DNA from: Sulfitobacter geojensis
GTDB lineage: Bacteria > Pseudomonadota > Alphaproteobacteria > Rhodobacterales > Rhodobacteraceae
Direction of reading: 5' to 3'
DNA length: 64,000 nt
Assembly: GCF_000622325.1 (NCBI RefSeq)
Contig: NZ_JASE01000005.1
Span: 3,596,001-3,660,000, forward strand
Under the pieces are notes generated by a model. That model did no database searches. It saw only the letters and a list, made by a program, of their open reading frames with translations, and had not been told where the DNA came from. Shown here piece after piece: positions 37,596 to 47,037 of this stretch. Position numbers and translations under genes: made by a program. The first letter of the stretch is position 1; every line of letters begins with the position of its first letter.

Positions 37596-38978
37596 CTATC
37601 TGCGTTGAAATCCAGGCGAGGCAAGGATCAACCCGATCGCAACCTCGCGGGTTTCGGCGGTGTTTGCGGCAAATTGCACAGCCTCCGGCACCCGCCCCCC
37701 TAATGTGGGCTGCACAAAATCACGCGGATCTGGCAGGTCCGCCATCAACTGCGCCGGTGCTGTTACTGCCCAGTCAAGCCGCGCGGAAATTCCCTGCGGG
37801 GTGGCCCAGACACTGTCCGCTTCGCCAAAACCGTCAGGACCGGCGGGGGCCAGCCATGACTGGCCCATCAATTGCAACGGACGAAAAAAGATCTTTCGAA
37901 CCATGGCCAAATCCATTTGTTGCAACCGCTGCGCCGTCACCCCTAGACTGCGCAAGGCTGCGCTGACAAACTCATCGGGCGCGCGCATGTTTGTTGCATT
38001 TGGGTGCCACGCCGCCGGGTGTTCCAAAAGGGAGACGTAACAGGCCATCAGATCGCCATCACTGCGCAGATATGCCCCCGCGATATAGTCGATCAAATCA
38101 CCGGACGGTGTGTCGCTTACGAAATGCACCGCCAGTTTACGTGCGATGTGGGCGGCCGTGGCGGGGTGCCGCGCAAGATCGTTCAACACGGTACGGATCG
38201 TGGTCAGCCCCCCATCGCCGCCATATGTTTTGCCCAACACCGTCTCCGCCCCTGGTTCGGTCATGGCGGGCCGGAACTTGAACCCGTAATTGCGCGTTGC
38301 ACTCAGGCCGGTGAACAGTTTGGCCAATTCGCGTACATCGTTTTGGTCATACGGACCATCAACGCCTAAGGTGTGCAGCTCCAGCACCTCGCGGGCTAGG
38401 TTTTCGTTCAATCCCCGCCGACCGTTACGTCGCTTTGCCGCGCGACTGTTCGGCCCGACAGAGGTATTCTGATCAAGATAATCCAGCATCAAGGGATGTG
38501 TCACGCACGCCGTCAACAACTCGGCAAAACGGCCGGTCACATGCGGCCGCACCGCGGCATCAACGTACAGCGGACTGGCAAACCGCAACAAACCACCGCC
38601 GCCACGCGCGGTGAAATGGTTCGCCCAGAATGCGGTGAGCCGTTCACGCATCCCATGGGTCGCGGTGATGCGGCGCAGTTGGGTCTGCACAAACCAGCGG
38701 CTGTGCTCTTTGCGCATGTCGCGCAAAATCCCGCGCGCTTTCTTTAGCGCTTCTTTCCCCTCAGCGGTATCGGGATGTTTACGGGCGTAGCTGTTAAACC
38801 GGATCCTCAACGCCAAAGCATCTTGCAACACTTGGAACGGCGGAATTTCAAAGGCTGATCGAGCGTGATCCGCTCTGCCCAGCTCCGACACCATGTCTGC
38901 CACGTTTTCAGGCGGTGCTACGGTGGTACTTGGCCCGTATCCGAAACGATGTTCGGCAAGGAAGGGATCAAAGTTCAC
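37596..38978 (-). CDS. DUF1800 family protein
   Basis: 460 residues from a GTG at 38978 giving V-N-F-D-P-F-L-A-E-H-R-F-G, the usual DUF1800 opening; the longer frame upstream looks non-coding. Family features include the RLTAFWANHFT helix, NENLAREVLELHTLGVDGPY and DVRELAKLFTGL, and the C-terminal segment ending ILASPGFQRR. No enzyme activity is known. It is the first gene of a unit with the Tat-exported DUF1501 protein, and the two presumably act together in the periplasm, although no signal peptide is seen here. Confidence 0.9.
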   Translation of the reverse strand: MNFDPFLAEHRFGYGPSTTVAPPENVADMVSELGRADHARSAFEIPPFQVLQDALALRIRFNSYARKHPDTAEGKEALKKARGILRDMRKEHSRWFVQTQLRRITATHGMRERLTAFWANHFTARGGGGLLRFASPLYVDAAVRPHVTGRFAELLTACVTHPLMLDYLDQNTSVGPNSRAAKRRNGRRGLNENLAREVLELHTLGVDGPYDQNDVRELAKLFTGLSATRNYGFKFRPAMTEPGAETVLGKTYGGDGGLTTIRTVLNDLARHPATAAHIARKLAVHFVSDTPSGDLIDYIAGAYLRSDGDLMACYVSLLEHPAAWHPNATNMRAPDEFVSAALRSLGVTAQRLQQMDLAMVRKIFFRPLQLMGQSWLAPAGPDGFGEADSVWATPQGISARLDWAVTAPAQLMADLPDPRDFVQPTLGGRVPEAVQFAANTAETREVAIGLILASPGFQRR

Positions 38979-39005
38979 CGGAGATATCTGTGCAATGCGG
39001 GTGTC

Positions 39006-39028
39006 ATCGCAGGCACTATACCTGCGAT
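39006..39028. promoter_or_regulatory. Palindrome upstream of the DUF1800-DUF1501 pair
   Basis: ATCGCAGG (39006-39013) and CCTGCGAT (39021-39028) form a perfect 8-bp inverted repeat with a 7-bp spacer. On the minus strand the spacer contains TATAGT, a -10-like hexamer, 37 bp before the GTG start. No matching -35 was found. A regulator-binding site is possible. Confidence 0.35.
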
Positions 39029-39084
39029 TGCAGTCAAATTCATCCGGCGTCTTGCGACATTTGGCCATAAATCGCTGGCCGGTC

Positions 39085-39115
39085 GGAAAGGGCACACACC
39101 AATGCTGCCCTTTCC
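39085..39115. terminator. Strong hairpin 3' of aspS
   Basis: GGAAAGGGCA (39085-39094) and TGCCCTTTCC (39106-39115) are perfectly complementary with an 11-nt loop, 14 bp beyond the aspS stop. No U-run follows in the aspS direction, so it may be a pause or RNA-stability element. Confidence 0.4.
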
Positions 39116-39128
39116 TTGTTTCTCGATC

Positions 39129-40979
39129 TTACTCCTGCGGAATGACCCGCAAACCAAGTTCCATCAACTGATCGGAGGATGGATCGCTGGGTGCGTTCAT
39201 CATCAGGTCTTCGGCCCGTTGGTTCATCGGGAAAAGAATTACTTCGCGGATGTTCTGTTCATCCGCCAGCAACATCACGATCCGGTCGATGCCCGCCGCG
39301 CAACCACCGTGAGGGGGCGCGCCGTATTGGAAAGCGTTGACCATGCCGCCAAAGCGTTTTTCGACTTCTTCCTTGCCATAACCCGCAATTTCAAAGGCCT
39401 TGAACATGATTTCCGGTTTGTGGTTCCGGATCGCGCCCGACACCAGCTCATACCCGTTACAGGCCAGATCATACTGATAACCCAACACCTTAAGCGGATC
39501 GCCTTGCAGCGCCTCCATGCCACCCTGAGGCATCGAGAAAGGGTTGTGTTCAAAATCGATCTTGCCGGTTTCTTCGTCCTTTTCGTAGATCGGGAAATCG
39601 ACGATCCACGCAAAGGCAAAGCGGTCCTGATCGGTCAGGCCCAATTCGTCACCAATCACGGTGCGCGCACGACCGGCAACCGCTTCAAAGGTTTTCGGCT
39701 TGCCGCCAAGGAAGAAAGCTGCATCGCCAACGGTCAGACCCAGCTGCTGGCGAATGGCTTCGGTGCGCTCTGGTCCGATGTTTTTGGCCAAGGGTCCCGC
39801 CGCTTCCATGCCGCCCTCAACTTCGCCGGATTTCAGCTTGGCCTGTGCTTCTTTCACGGTGATGCCCAGCTCCTGCGCCACGGCGTCGGCTGTTTTCTCG
39901 CGCCAGAAGATATACCCCATGCCGGGCAGACCTTCCTTTTGCGCAAAGACGTTCATCCGGTCGCAGAACTTGCGCCCACCGCCGGTGGGTGCCGGAATGG
40001 CGCGCACTTCGGTGCCTTCCTGCTCCAACAGCTTGGCAAAGATTGCAAAACCGGAGCCTGCGAAATGCTCTGACACGACCTGCATTTTGATCGGGTTACG
40101 CAGGTCGGGTTTGTCGGTGCCGTACCACAGGGCCGCGTCCTTATACGAAATCTGCTCCCATGTTTCATCGACCTTACGGCCGCCGCCGAATTCTTCGAAG
40201 ATGCCGCCAATAACAGGCTGGATCGTGTCGAAGACGTCCTGCTGGGTGACAAAAGACATCTCTAGGTCAAGCTGGTAGAAATCGGTCGGGGACCGGTCCG
40301 CACGCGGGTCTTCGTCGCGGAAACACGGCGCGATCTGAAAGTATTTATCGAAACCCGACACCATCAACAGCTGTTTGAACTGCTGCGGGGCCTGCGGCAG
40401 GGCGTAGAATTTGCCCGGATGCTGACGTGAGGGGACCAGAAAATCGCGCGCGCCTTCGGGGGAGGACGCGGTGATAATCGGGGTCTGGAATTCCTTGAAC
40501 TCCTTGTCCCACATGCGTTTACGGATCGAGGAAACCACATCGGAACGCAGCACCATGTTCTGCTGCATCTTCTCGCGGCGCAGATCAAGGTAGCGGTAGC
40601 GCAGGCGCGTTTCCTCCGGGTATTCCTGTTCGCCGAAAACCATCAGCGGCAGTTCAGCAGCAGATCCCAATACCTCGATATCGCGCACAAAAACTTCGAT
40701 CTCGCCCGTGGGGATCTTGGTGTTGATCAGGTCAGCGTCACGCGCCTTTACCTCTCCATCAATGCGGATACACCATTCGGAACGCACCTTTTCCATGTCC
40801 TTGAACACGGGGCTGTCCGGGTCACACAACACCTGCGTCATGCCGTAATGGTCACGCAGGTCGATAAACAGGATACCACCGTGGTCGCGCACGCGGTGCA
40901 CCCAACCGGACAGGCGCACAGCGTCGCCCTTGTTAGAGATGTTCAGATCGGCGCAAGTATGGCTGCGATAGGCGTGCAT
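39129..40979 (-). CDS. aspS: Aspartyl-tRNA synthetase
   Basis: 616 residues from ATG 40979 (AAAGGGA 6 bp upstream); an in-frame start 57 bp earlier is rejected. N-terminal OB-fold anticodon-binding domain ([22 protein letters not shown]), class II motif 2 in [19 protein letters not shown], a GAD insertion domain (about 295-420) as in the bacterial type, and motif 3 in [11 protein letters not shown]. Alphaproteobacterial enzymes are often non-discriminating (Asp and Asn), which cannot be decided here. Confidence 0.97.
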   Translation of the reverse strand: MHAYRSHTCADLNISNKGDAVRLSGWVHRVRDHGGILFIDLRDHYGMTQVLCDPDSPVFKDMEKVRSEWCIRIDGEVKARDADLINTKIPTGEIEVFVRDIEVLGSAAELPLMVFGEQEYPEETRLRYRYLDLRREKMQQNMVLRSDVVSSIRKRMWDKEFKEFQTPIITASSPEGARDFLVPSRQHPGKFYALPQAPQQFKQLLMVSGFDKYFQIAPCFRDEDPRADRSPTDFYQLDLEMSFVTQQDVFDTIQPVIGGIFEEFGGGRKVDETWEQISYKDAALWYGTDKPDLRNPIKMQVVSEHFAGSGFAIFAKLLEQEGTEVRAIPAPTGGGRKFCDRMNVFAQKEGLPGMGYIFWREKTADAVAQELGITVKEAQAKLKSGEVEGGMEAAGPLAKNIGPERTEAIRQQLGLTVGDAAFFLGGKPKTFEAVAGRARTVIGDELGLTDQDRFAFAWIVDFPIYEKDEETGKIDFEHNPFSMPQGGMEALQGDPLKVLGYQYDLACNGYELVSGAIRNHKPEIMFKAFEIAGYGKEEVEKRFGGMVNAFQYGAPPHGGCAAGIDRIVMLLADEQNIREVILFPMNQRAEDLMMNAPSDPSSDQLMELGLRVIPQE

Positions 40980-41014
40980 GTCGGTCCCTTTCGAGGGCTG
41001 AATTTGTTGGCGCA

Positions 41015-41043
41015 GATACACCTTTTGACAGGGCAAAAGTCAA
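41015..41043 (-). promoter_or_regulatory. Probable promoter of aspS
   Basis: On the minus strand, TTGACT and TGTATC are separated by 17 bp, ending 36 bp before the aspS ATG. The -35 matches five of six consensus bases; the -10 is weak. Confidence 0.4.
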
Positions 41044-41180
41044 GGGCAGCGGGCCTTGTATGCAAAAGCGGCAATCGGGGGGAACAAAAACCGCCGCACT
41101 ATGTCCTAATACACTTCACAGCAAGGTTTGAAATCGTATAGCTTTTCGGCATTCAGATTGAACTTTTATGGATTTTACAC

Positions 41181-43112
41181 ATGGATCAGGACTTTTCCGA
41201 CGCACTTGCACAGGCTTTTGGCTCTTTCAGTGCTCTCGGCGCATACGGCGGTTTGACCGTCCCCACTTCACCCGATGACATCTTGAACTGGACAGTTGGC
41301 GAATACCTTGCCTTGATCGACGCCGCAGAAAACGCACTGACCTCGCTGGACAGCTCGATGTTTGCAGGGCTCTTGAACAACCCCAATTTCTCTGCGGGGC
41401 TGGATGCCGAAACCCGCGCCACCTTCGAAGCATGGGCAGCGGGTGATTTTTCCCTGATCACAGCCCCCCTTGCCGAGGCGCGCGCGCTGATGGCCCCCTA
41501 TTCTGCCGACACCCTGCTGCGCGACGCGATAGAGGGGATCGACCCCAACGGCGGGTCCGTCGAGGCGATCGAAAGCGCCTTTGCCGACGCCGAAGCGCGC
41601 ATTGCCGAACTGTTGTGGGATGACCAAAACGGCGTTTTTGCCTCGCCTACCTTTGCCGTCGATCTGGCATCGGGGGTCTGGTCCTCCGGTGTTGGCGGTT
41701 TTGGCGGATCGACTTTGGCCGAGTTCTTTAACCTTTTGGGCGAAGCGGCAGGCAACGCGATTATGTCCTTCATCGGCAGCCGTGACAGCGTGTTGGGCCA
41801 GCTGATCAACGAAGGGGCCGACGCCGCCGCAATCGCGGCCGCGTCCGGTGCCGCCGAAACGGCCAGTGCCCAAGCGTTACAGTCCCTGCAAGAGATTGGC
41901 GCACTTGTCACATCACAGGGCACCTCCGATCCCGCTGCCACCGAAAGCCAGGCCGCAGCGCAGGTTCAGGGATTGATAAACGCCCTTGCGACAATCCTGC
42001 CGGGCCTTGGCGGGGCGCTTGATACGCTAATCCTCGGGTCGCGTAATTCCGACCCCAGCTTTGTCGTTAGCCCGGACGGCGATGTTTCAGGGTCCGAACA
42101 TGGCGATTGGTTCTATCTTTCAAAACTGGCCGATGTTTTTGACGGCGGTGTCGGCACCGATGTCTTGTTCGGCTTTGAAGGTGACGACAATCTCTTGGGG
42201 GGGGCGGATGCGGACAATCTGTTCGGCGGTCTCGGCAATGATATGCTGCGCGGTGGCACCGGTGACGACGCCATTGATGGCGGCGCAGGCGACGGGGATG
42301 TCGCAAGCTTTCTTAACGGGTTGGGACAATTTACCCTACAGTTCGCGGCTGATGGCAGCGTGACCGTTCAGGACCGCGCGGACGGGGGCGAGGGCACCGA
42401 CCTGCTGACCGGCATCGAATCCTTGTCCTTTGGCAGTGGCGCGTCGATCTTTACCGACGGCATGATCAACCTTAGCCAGTTTCAGGGCATCGCAGGCCTT
42501 GATGCCGCGCAGATCAGCACCTTCGTTGAACTATACGTGGCCTACTTTAACCGTGCACCCGATGCTATTGGTTTGAACTTCTGGGGCTCTGCCTTTGCCA
42601 ACGGGACCTCACTGGAAGAGATCGCAAATCTGTTCCTCGATCAGGACGAAACCCGCGAAACCTATGCTGCGGATATCAGCAACCTGCAATTCGCCACTCA
42701 GGTCTACGAGAACGTCCTTGGCCGCACCCCCGATGCTGGCGGACTGGCGTTCTGGCAAGGGCAGTTGGACGATGGCAACATTGGTCGCGGCGCGTTCATC
42801 CTTGAGGTGCTGAAGGGTGCCAAAGTCGACCTGCCTGCCGGTGCAACGCAAGCCGACATTGACCTGCAACTCGCCGATCGGGGATATCTGAGCACAAAGA
42901 CAGACATCGGCACCTACTTCGGTGTCATTAAAGGGCTGTCTGACGTTGCAGATGCGTCTGCCGCAATGCAGCTGTTCGCGCGCGGATCCGAAAGCACAAT
43001 CCAGTCGGCAGTTGATCTGATCGACGGCGAATATTCCGCTGCGTTGGCTGATGGCAGCGGTGAGTTGTTGATGCAACTTGTTGGCGTGGCTGACGACCCG
43101 TTTGCGGTTTGA
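41181..43112 (+). CDS. RTX calcium-binding protein with C-terminal DUF4214 domain
   Basis: 643 residues. About 300 N-terminal residues are acidic, Ala/Asp-rich and of unknown fold. RTX nonapeptide repeats follow (about 315-375: [37 protein letters not shown]), which bind calcium and mark type I secretion. From about 445 two DUF4214-type units occur ([17 protein letters not shown] and [17 protein letters not shown]), a domain common in secreted surface-layer and glycoprotein-associated RTX proteins. No Sec signal is seen, in keeping with a C-terminal type I signal. A strong terminator follows. Divergent from aspS. Confidence 0.9.
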   Translation: MDQDFSDALAQAFGSFSALGAYGGLTVPTSPDDILNWTVGEYLALIDAAENALTSLDSSMFAGLLNNPNFSAGLDAETRATFEAWAAGDFSLITAPLAEARALMAPYSADTLLRDAIEGIDPNGGSVEAIESAFADAEARIAELLWDDQNGVFASPTFAVDLASGVWSSGVGGFGGSTLAEFFNLLGEAAGNAIMSFIGSRDSVLGQLINEGADAAAIAAASGAAETASAQALQSLQEIGALVTSQGTSDPAATESQAAAQVQGLINALATILPGLGGALDTLILGSRNSDPSFVVSPDGDVSGSEHGDWFYLSKLADVFDGGVGTDVLFGFEGDDNLLGGADADNLFGGLGNDMLRGGTGDDAIDGGAGDGDVASFLNGLGQFTLQFAADGSVTVQDRADGGEGTDLLTGIESLSFGSGASIFTDGMINLSQFQGIAGLDAAQISTFVELYVAYFNRAPDAIGLNFWGSAFANGTSLEEIANLFLDQDETRETYAADISNLQFATQVYENVLGRTPDAGGLAFWQGQLDDGNIGRGAFILEVLKGAKVDLPAGATQADIDLQLADRGYLSTKTDIGTYFGVIKGLSDVADASAAMQLFARGSESTIQSAVDLIDGEYSAALADGSGELLMQLVGVADDPFAV

Positions 43113-43146
43113 TCGGGTTCGCACCAGACACTGGACCAAGAAAAGC

Positions 43147-43172
43147 AAAAGCCGCCCCGAAGGGCGGCTTTT
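43147..43172. terminator. Bidirectional intrinsic terminator
   Basis: AAAAGCCGCCC, CGAA, GGGCGGCTTTT: an 11-bp stem with a tetraloop, T-tracts in both directions. It serves the plus-strand RTX gene and the minus-strand initiator tRNA. Confidence 0.9.
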
Positions 43173-43176
43173 AGCT

Positions 43177-43253
<77 letters not shown>

Positions 43254-43265
43254 CCAAGTTCGGAC

Positions 43266-43294
43266 CGTATACGAGCAAGAGATTGGGACCACAA
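43266..43294 (-). promoter_or_regulatory. Probable promoter of tRNA-fMet
   Basis: TTGTGG, 17 bp, TATACG on the minus strand, with the -10 element 12 bp before the mature tRNA 5' end. Both hexamers match four of six consensus bases. Confidence 0.45.
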
Positions 43295-43463
43295 GGACAA
43301 AAATGCCCCCTGCATCAGTTTAATTCTCGTTCCTGCAAAATATCGCCTGCCTGCTCGCAAGCCTTTGCAAAACCACCGCCATTACGCGCAGGCGATCCGC
43401 CGCAGAAGCCCGGTTTCACCCGCTGCGCACAGGCCTTCGGCCGGTTTTCATGTGCACAAACAG

Positions 43464-43495
43464 AAAAAGCCCCGCGCGAACTGCGCAGGGCTTTT
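43464..43495 (-). terminator. Terminator of the rpmI-rplT operon
   Basis: On the minus strand AAAAGCCCTGCGC, AGTTC, GCGCGGGGCTTTTT form a GC stem with one mismatch flanked by A and T tracts. It lies 24 bp after the rplT stop. The rest of the gap up to the tRNA promoter shows nothing recognisable. Confidence 0.85.
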
Positions 43496-43518
43496 CCTTA
43501 AACTATCTGTATCAGCGC

Positions 43519-43884
43519 TTAGGCTGCCAGCGCGTCCTGCGCTGTCTTCACAATCGCACCAAACGCATCAGGTTCGTTCACCGCCAGATCGGCCAGAACC
43601 TTACGGTCCACTTCGATGCCGGCAAGGTTCAGACCATTGATGAAACGGCTGTATGTCAGCGCTTCGTCATGCGAGCGAACCGCAGCGTTGATCCGCTGGA
43701 TCCACAATGCGCGGAAGTTGCGCTTGCGATTCTTGCGGTCACGGGTTGCGTATTGGTTGGCCTTGTCGACCGCCTGTGTGGCGACCTTAAAGACGTTTTT
43801 ACGACGACCGTAGTAACCTTTTGCGGCTTTGACGATCTTCTTGTGACGGGCGTGGGTAACTGTCCCACCTTTTACTCGTGCCAT
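43519..43884 (-). CDS. rplT: 50S ribosomal protein L20
   Basis: 121 residues. [28 protein letters not shown] is the basic N-terminal extension that enters 23S r[24 protein letters not shown] starts the globular domain. L20 is needed for early 50S assembly and in many bacteria represses its own operon. It follows rpmI by 15 bp; infC is not upstream here. Confidence 0.98.
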   Translation of the reverse strand: MARVKGGTVTHARHKKIVKAAKGYYGRRKNVFKVATQAVDKANQYATRDRKNRKRNFRALWIQRINAAVRSHDEALTYSRFINGLNLAGIEVDRKVLADLAVNEPDAFGAIVKTAQDALAA

Positions 43885-43899
43885 GCTAGGTCTCCTCTA

Positions 43900-44100
43900 T
43901 CAGCGGTCGTAGGGCATGAAGCCCTTGACGATCTTTGCATCGGGCGCAGACAGTGCTGTCGTGCCGCGTGCGTTACGGATGAACTTTTTGGTCCGTTTGA
44001 TCATGCCATGCTGTTTACCAGCCTGACCCGCGATGACCTTGCCGGTCGCCGAGATCTTAAAGCGCTTTTTAGCGCTCGATTTCGTCTTCATCTTAGGCAT
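43900..44100 (-). CDS. rpmI: 50S ribosomal protein L35
   Basis: 66 residues from ATG 44100 (GGAGACGGAA upstream): [20 protein letters not shown], then [19 protein letters not shown] and a C-terminal KGFMPYDR, the full-length L35 pattern. The longer open frame upstream is not coding. Cotranscribed with rplT. Confidence 0.97.
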   Translation of the reverse strand: MPKMKTKSSAKKRFKISATGKVIAGQAGKQHGMIKRTKKFIRNARGTTALSAPDAKIVKGFMPYDR

Positions 44101-44297
44101 TTCCGTCTCCGTATACTTGAGTTCGGTTAACGCGCGCCTCGGCATGCCACATTGGCCGGACGTGCGGGTTGAAGTCACGCCGTATAGGAGGGTTGTCAAA
44201 GCTTGGCAAGGGGTTCTGTGCAATAGCCGGCAAACCTTGCCCCGCCCCATGGTCTGCGCCAATCTTGACCGCAGTTTCCGTCACGATCGAGGGCACG

Positions 44298-44690
44298 ATG
44301 ACAGATCAAGACATCACACAATTGCAACAGATCATCACAGCATACGAGCGCAAAGTCTGGGATGCACTGGTCGCCGGGGACAAGGCGGCCGATGCAGCCT
44401 TGCTCAGCGCGCAGTTTCTTGGCGTTTACCCCGATGGCTTTGCCGGCAAACAGGACCATTGCGGCCAACTTCATCACGGGCCCACCGTCCACAGCTACGA
44501 TATACAAGACGCCCGCCTATTGCAGCTGGGACCTGATCACGCGCTGTTCAGCTATCGCGCCAGCTTTCGCCGCAGTGCCACGGCGAATCAGGACGTCATG
44601 TACGTCAGTTCTGTCTGGCAACGGGACGGTCAGGAATGGATCAACATATTCAGTCAGGACACGCCCCAAATCGAACGACCTGCCGGTTAA
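44298..44690 (+). CDS. NTF2-like (DUF4440/SnoaL-type) small protein
   Basis: 130 residues from ATG 44298 (GAGGGCACG upstream). Cone-shaped NTF2-like fold suggested by the N-terminal helix QQIITAYERKVWDALVAGDKAADAALL and the strands FLGVYPDGFAGK, ALFSYRASFRR, VMYVSSVWQRDGQEWINIFSQD. Family members are isomerases, polyketide cyclases or ligand-binding proteins; the function here is unknown. Its stop overlaps the convergent small membrane protein gene by 4 bp. Confidence 0.75.
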   Translation: MTDQDITQLQQIITAYERKVWDALVAGDKAADAALLSAQFLGVYPDGFAGKQDHCGQLHHGPTVHSYDIQDARLLQLGPDHALFSYRASFRRSATANQDVMYVSSVWQRDGQEWINIFSQDTPQIERPAG

Positions 44691-44911
44691 GGCATATACC
44701 GCGCGACCACGCTTACGAAAACATCCGGCACCTGATCAAACGTATAACCGCCGGGCTTTGTTTGCACAGCATAGAGAATCAGCAAACCACCCATAAGCAC
44801 GGTGATCGCCGATGCCCGCGGTGCCCGCTTGTCCGAGAGCGCCGACAGGATCGACGGAACCGAGAATGCCGCAATCACCATCCCAAGGGACAATGCTAAA
44901 TCAGGATCCAT
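44687..44911 (-). CDS. Conserved small membrane protein, unknown function
   Basis: 74 residues with two hydrophobic helices (about 5-24 and 34-50) joined by a short basic loop SDKRAPRAS, ending in TFDQVPDVFVSVVARYMP. Proteins of this layout are frequent next to pyk in Roseobacter-group genomes as far as I recall. GGGAGAG precedes the ATG. It follows pyk in the plus-direction order but is transcribed on the same minus strand ahead of nothing recognisable. Confidence 0.7.
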   Translation of the reverse strand: MDPDLALSLGMVIAAFSVPSILSALSDKRAPRASAITVLMGGLLILYAVQTKPGGYTFDQVPDVFVSVVARYMP

Positions 44912-44941
44912 TTTCGCTCTCCCGTCACACCTTGAGCGATA

Positions 44942-46387
44942 CTAGTCCAGATCAGCGGCAAAGAGCAAACGTTCGTCGCAAGGGGCCACCCGCAAAATAT
45001 TGGTGCTGCCCGGCACATTGAAAGGCACACCGGCGGTGACCACCACGTGATCTTCTTCTACGGCAAAGCCTTCTTCGCGCGCGGCGCGCACCGCGCTTAC
45101 AACGGCCTTTTTGAACCGGTCAACATCGCCGGTGATCACGCAATTGGTGCCCCAGCTTAGTGCCAGCCGCCGCGCCGTGTTCACCAATGGCGTCAGCGCG
45201 ATCACCGGCACACGCGGACGTTCGCGCGCCGTCAGCAACGCAGTTGTGCCGCTTTGTGTGAAACAGCAGATCGCCTTGATGTCCGTGGTTTCCGCAATCT
45301 CGCGGGCGGCGGCAACAATACCATCGGCGACAGTCATCCGGTCGGCCTTGCGCGAGGATTCGATAATTTCTGTATAGGTCGGATCAACTTCGACCTCCTG
45401 GGCGACGTTATCCATTGTGGTGACAGCTTCGATCGGGAAATCACCAGCTGCGGATTCCGCACTCAGCATCACCGCATCCGCGCCCTCATAAATCGCCGTC
45501 GCCACGTCGGAGACTTCCGCGCGGGTCGGCATCGGGCTTTCGATCATCGATTCAAGCATCTGCGTGGCAACAATCACAGGCTTCGCCGCTGTCCGGCACT
45601 TGCGCACAAGACGTTTCTGGATCGGCGGCACATTCTGCACCGGCAATTCAACACCCAGATCCCCACGCGCAACCATGATGCCATCGCTGACCTCAAGAAT
45701 ATCGTCGAACCGTTCAACCGCTGACGGCTTTTCGATCTTCGACAAAAGTGCCGCGCGCCCTTTGGCCAGCTCACGCGCCTCTGTCACATCTTCGGGGCGT
45801 TGCACAAAGGACAACGCCAACCAGTCGACACCCAGTTCACAAACAAATTCCAGATCAGCGCGATCCTTGTCCGACAGGGCAGCCAAAGGCAGCACCACAT
45901 CCGGCACGTTCACGCCCTTGCGATTCGAAATCACGCCGCCGATCACTACTTCGCAGTTGGCAAAATCATCGCCACACTCAAGAACCTTAAGCCGGATCTT
46001 GCCATCATTGACCAACAGGCTGGCACCCGGTTTCAGCGCTGCGAAAATTTCGGGATGGGGCAGGCAAACACGCGATGCGTCCCCTTCGCTGGGATCAAGA
46101 TCCAGACGGAAATGCGCACCTACAACCAATTGCTCGCTGTCACCGGAAAACACGCCAACACGCAGCTTCGGCCCCTGCAAATCCGCAAGAATGCCGATCG
46201 TGCTGTTCAGGTTCGTTTCAACCTCGCGGATGATCCGGTGCTTTTCGCGAATTTCTTCGTGGCTGCCGTGGCTCATATTCAACCGGAAGACATCCGCGCC
46301 GGCCTTGTGCAGCGCCTCGATCATCTCGTAGCTGTCCGATGCCGGACCAAGCGTTGCGACTATCTTAACGTTTCGCAGGCGTCTCAT
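44942..46387 (-). CDS. pyk: Pyruvate kinase
   Basis: 481 residues. KIVATLGPASDS opens the barrel, GADVFRLNMSHG gives the substrate Arg/Asn, ILADLQGPKLRVG, and the signature SKIEKPSAVERFDDILEVSDGIMVARGDLGVE contains the catalytic Lys and metal-binding Glu. The B domain (about 70-170) and C-terminal regulatory domain are complete. It converts PEP and ADP to pyruvate and ATP. Divergent from the DUF1244 gene. Confidence 0.97.
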   Translation of the reverse strand: MRRLRNVKIVATLGPASDSYEMIEALHKAGADVFRLNMSHGSHEEIREKHRIIREVETNLNSTIGILADLQGPKLRVGVFSGDSEQLVVGAHFRLDLDPSEGDASRVCLPHPEIFAALKPGASLLVNDGKIRLKVLECGDDFANCEVVIGGVISNRKGVNVPDVVLPLAALSDKDRADLEFVCELGVDWLALSFVQRPEDVTEARELAKGRAALLSKIEKPSAVERFDDILEVSDGIMVARGDLGVELPVQNVPPIQKRLVRKCRTAAKPVIVATQMLESMIESPMPTRAEVSDVATAIYEGADAVMLSAESAAGDFPIEAVTTMDNVAQEVEVDPTYTEIIESSRKADRMTVADGIVAAAREIAETTDIKAICCFTQSGTTALLTARERPRVPVIALTPLVNTARRLALSWGTNCVITGDVDRFKKAVVSAVRAAREEGFAVEEDHVVVTAGVPFNVPGSTNILRVAPCDERLLFAADLD

Positions 46388-46457
46388 GTGCGGTGTCCTT
46401 TTGGTCTGGTTCCAGTGTCAAAGTGCGATGTTAGCGATAACGCGCCCTTCATCGTAC

Positions 46458-46486
46458 CGAGTACACGCCATCAGCATGCCTGTCAA
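46458..46486 (-). promoter_or_regulatory. Possible pyk promoter
   Basis: TTGACA, 17 bp, TACTCG on the minus strand, about 70 bp before the pyk ATG. The -35 is perfect and the -10 weak. Confidence 0.4.
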
Positions 46487-46536
46487 AGATTTCACAAATG
46501 TGACGACGCTGCCAACCGTATTTCCCGCACATAAAC

Positions 46537-46566
46537 TTGACAGTACGAGTGTTGCGGCCCAGCTAT
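46537..46566 (+). promoter_or_regulatory. Possible promoter of the DUF1244 gene
   Basis: A perfect TTGACA at 46537-46542 with AGCTAT 18 bp downstream, 20 bp before the ATG. The -10 is a poor match. Confidence 0.35.
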
Positions 46567-46586
46567 GACCCAAAGAGGAGATCCCC

Positions 46587-46913
46587 ATGACCAGCACCCA
46601 AAAACCGAGCCAGCAGGAAATCGAACTTCAGGCCGCCGCGTTTCGCCGGTTGCAAAAGCACCTGATGCAAGATCGCACAGATGTGCAAAACATCGACATG
46701 ATGAACCTCGCCGGATTTTGCCGTAATTGTTTGTCGCGCTGGTATCAAGAAGCTGCCGCAGAAAAAGGCATCGACATGGGTAAGGAAGAAGCGCGCGAAT
46801 TGTTTTACGGCATGACAATGGACGACTGGAAGGCCAACTACCAGACTGACGCCAAACCCGAACAGCAAGACGCGTTCAAGAAGTCCTTTGCCGAAAACGT
46901 CGGTAAAGATTAA
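46587..46913 (+). CDS. DUF1244 family protein
   Basis: 108 residues. The family core is clear: EIELQAAAFRRLQKHLMQ, DVQNIDMMNLAGFCRNCLSRWY, GMTMDDWKANYQ. The conserved C-x-x-C (CRNC) suggests metal binding or a redox role. Function unknown; it is widespread in Alpha- and Gammaproteobacteria. AAGAGGAG Shine-Dalgarno. Divergent from pyk. Confidence 0.92.
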   Translation: MTSTQKPSQQEIELQAAAFRRLQKHLMQDRTDVQNIDMMNLAGFCRNCLSRWYQEAAAEKGIDMGKEEARELFYGMTMDDWKANYQTDAKPEQQDAFKKSFAENVGKD

Positions 46914-46991
46914 GCCGCCGCCGCGCGCAGACCCCACAATTGCCCCATTCTGTCAAAGCTCATGCCATAATTCCCTGCACATAAAGGCACG

Positions 46992-47007
46992 TTAACCATT
47001 TCTTAAC
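46992..47007. promoter_or_regulatory. Perfect CtrA-binding consensus upstream of an RTX gene
   Basis: TTAA-CCATTTC-TTAAC matches the full CtrA consensus TTAA-N7-TTAAC with no mismatch. It is 31 bp before the GTG start of the RTX gene at 47038, where it would overlap the promoter. Confidence 0.65.
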
Positions 47008-47037
47008 GTTGCAACCAACTCCCAAGGTAGCCTGCCT

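Noticed and set aside
38865..40073. Plus-strand open frame of 402 codons opposite aspS
   Set aside because: It mirrors the synthetase coding sequence and shows no domain, start site or codon pattern of its own.
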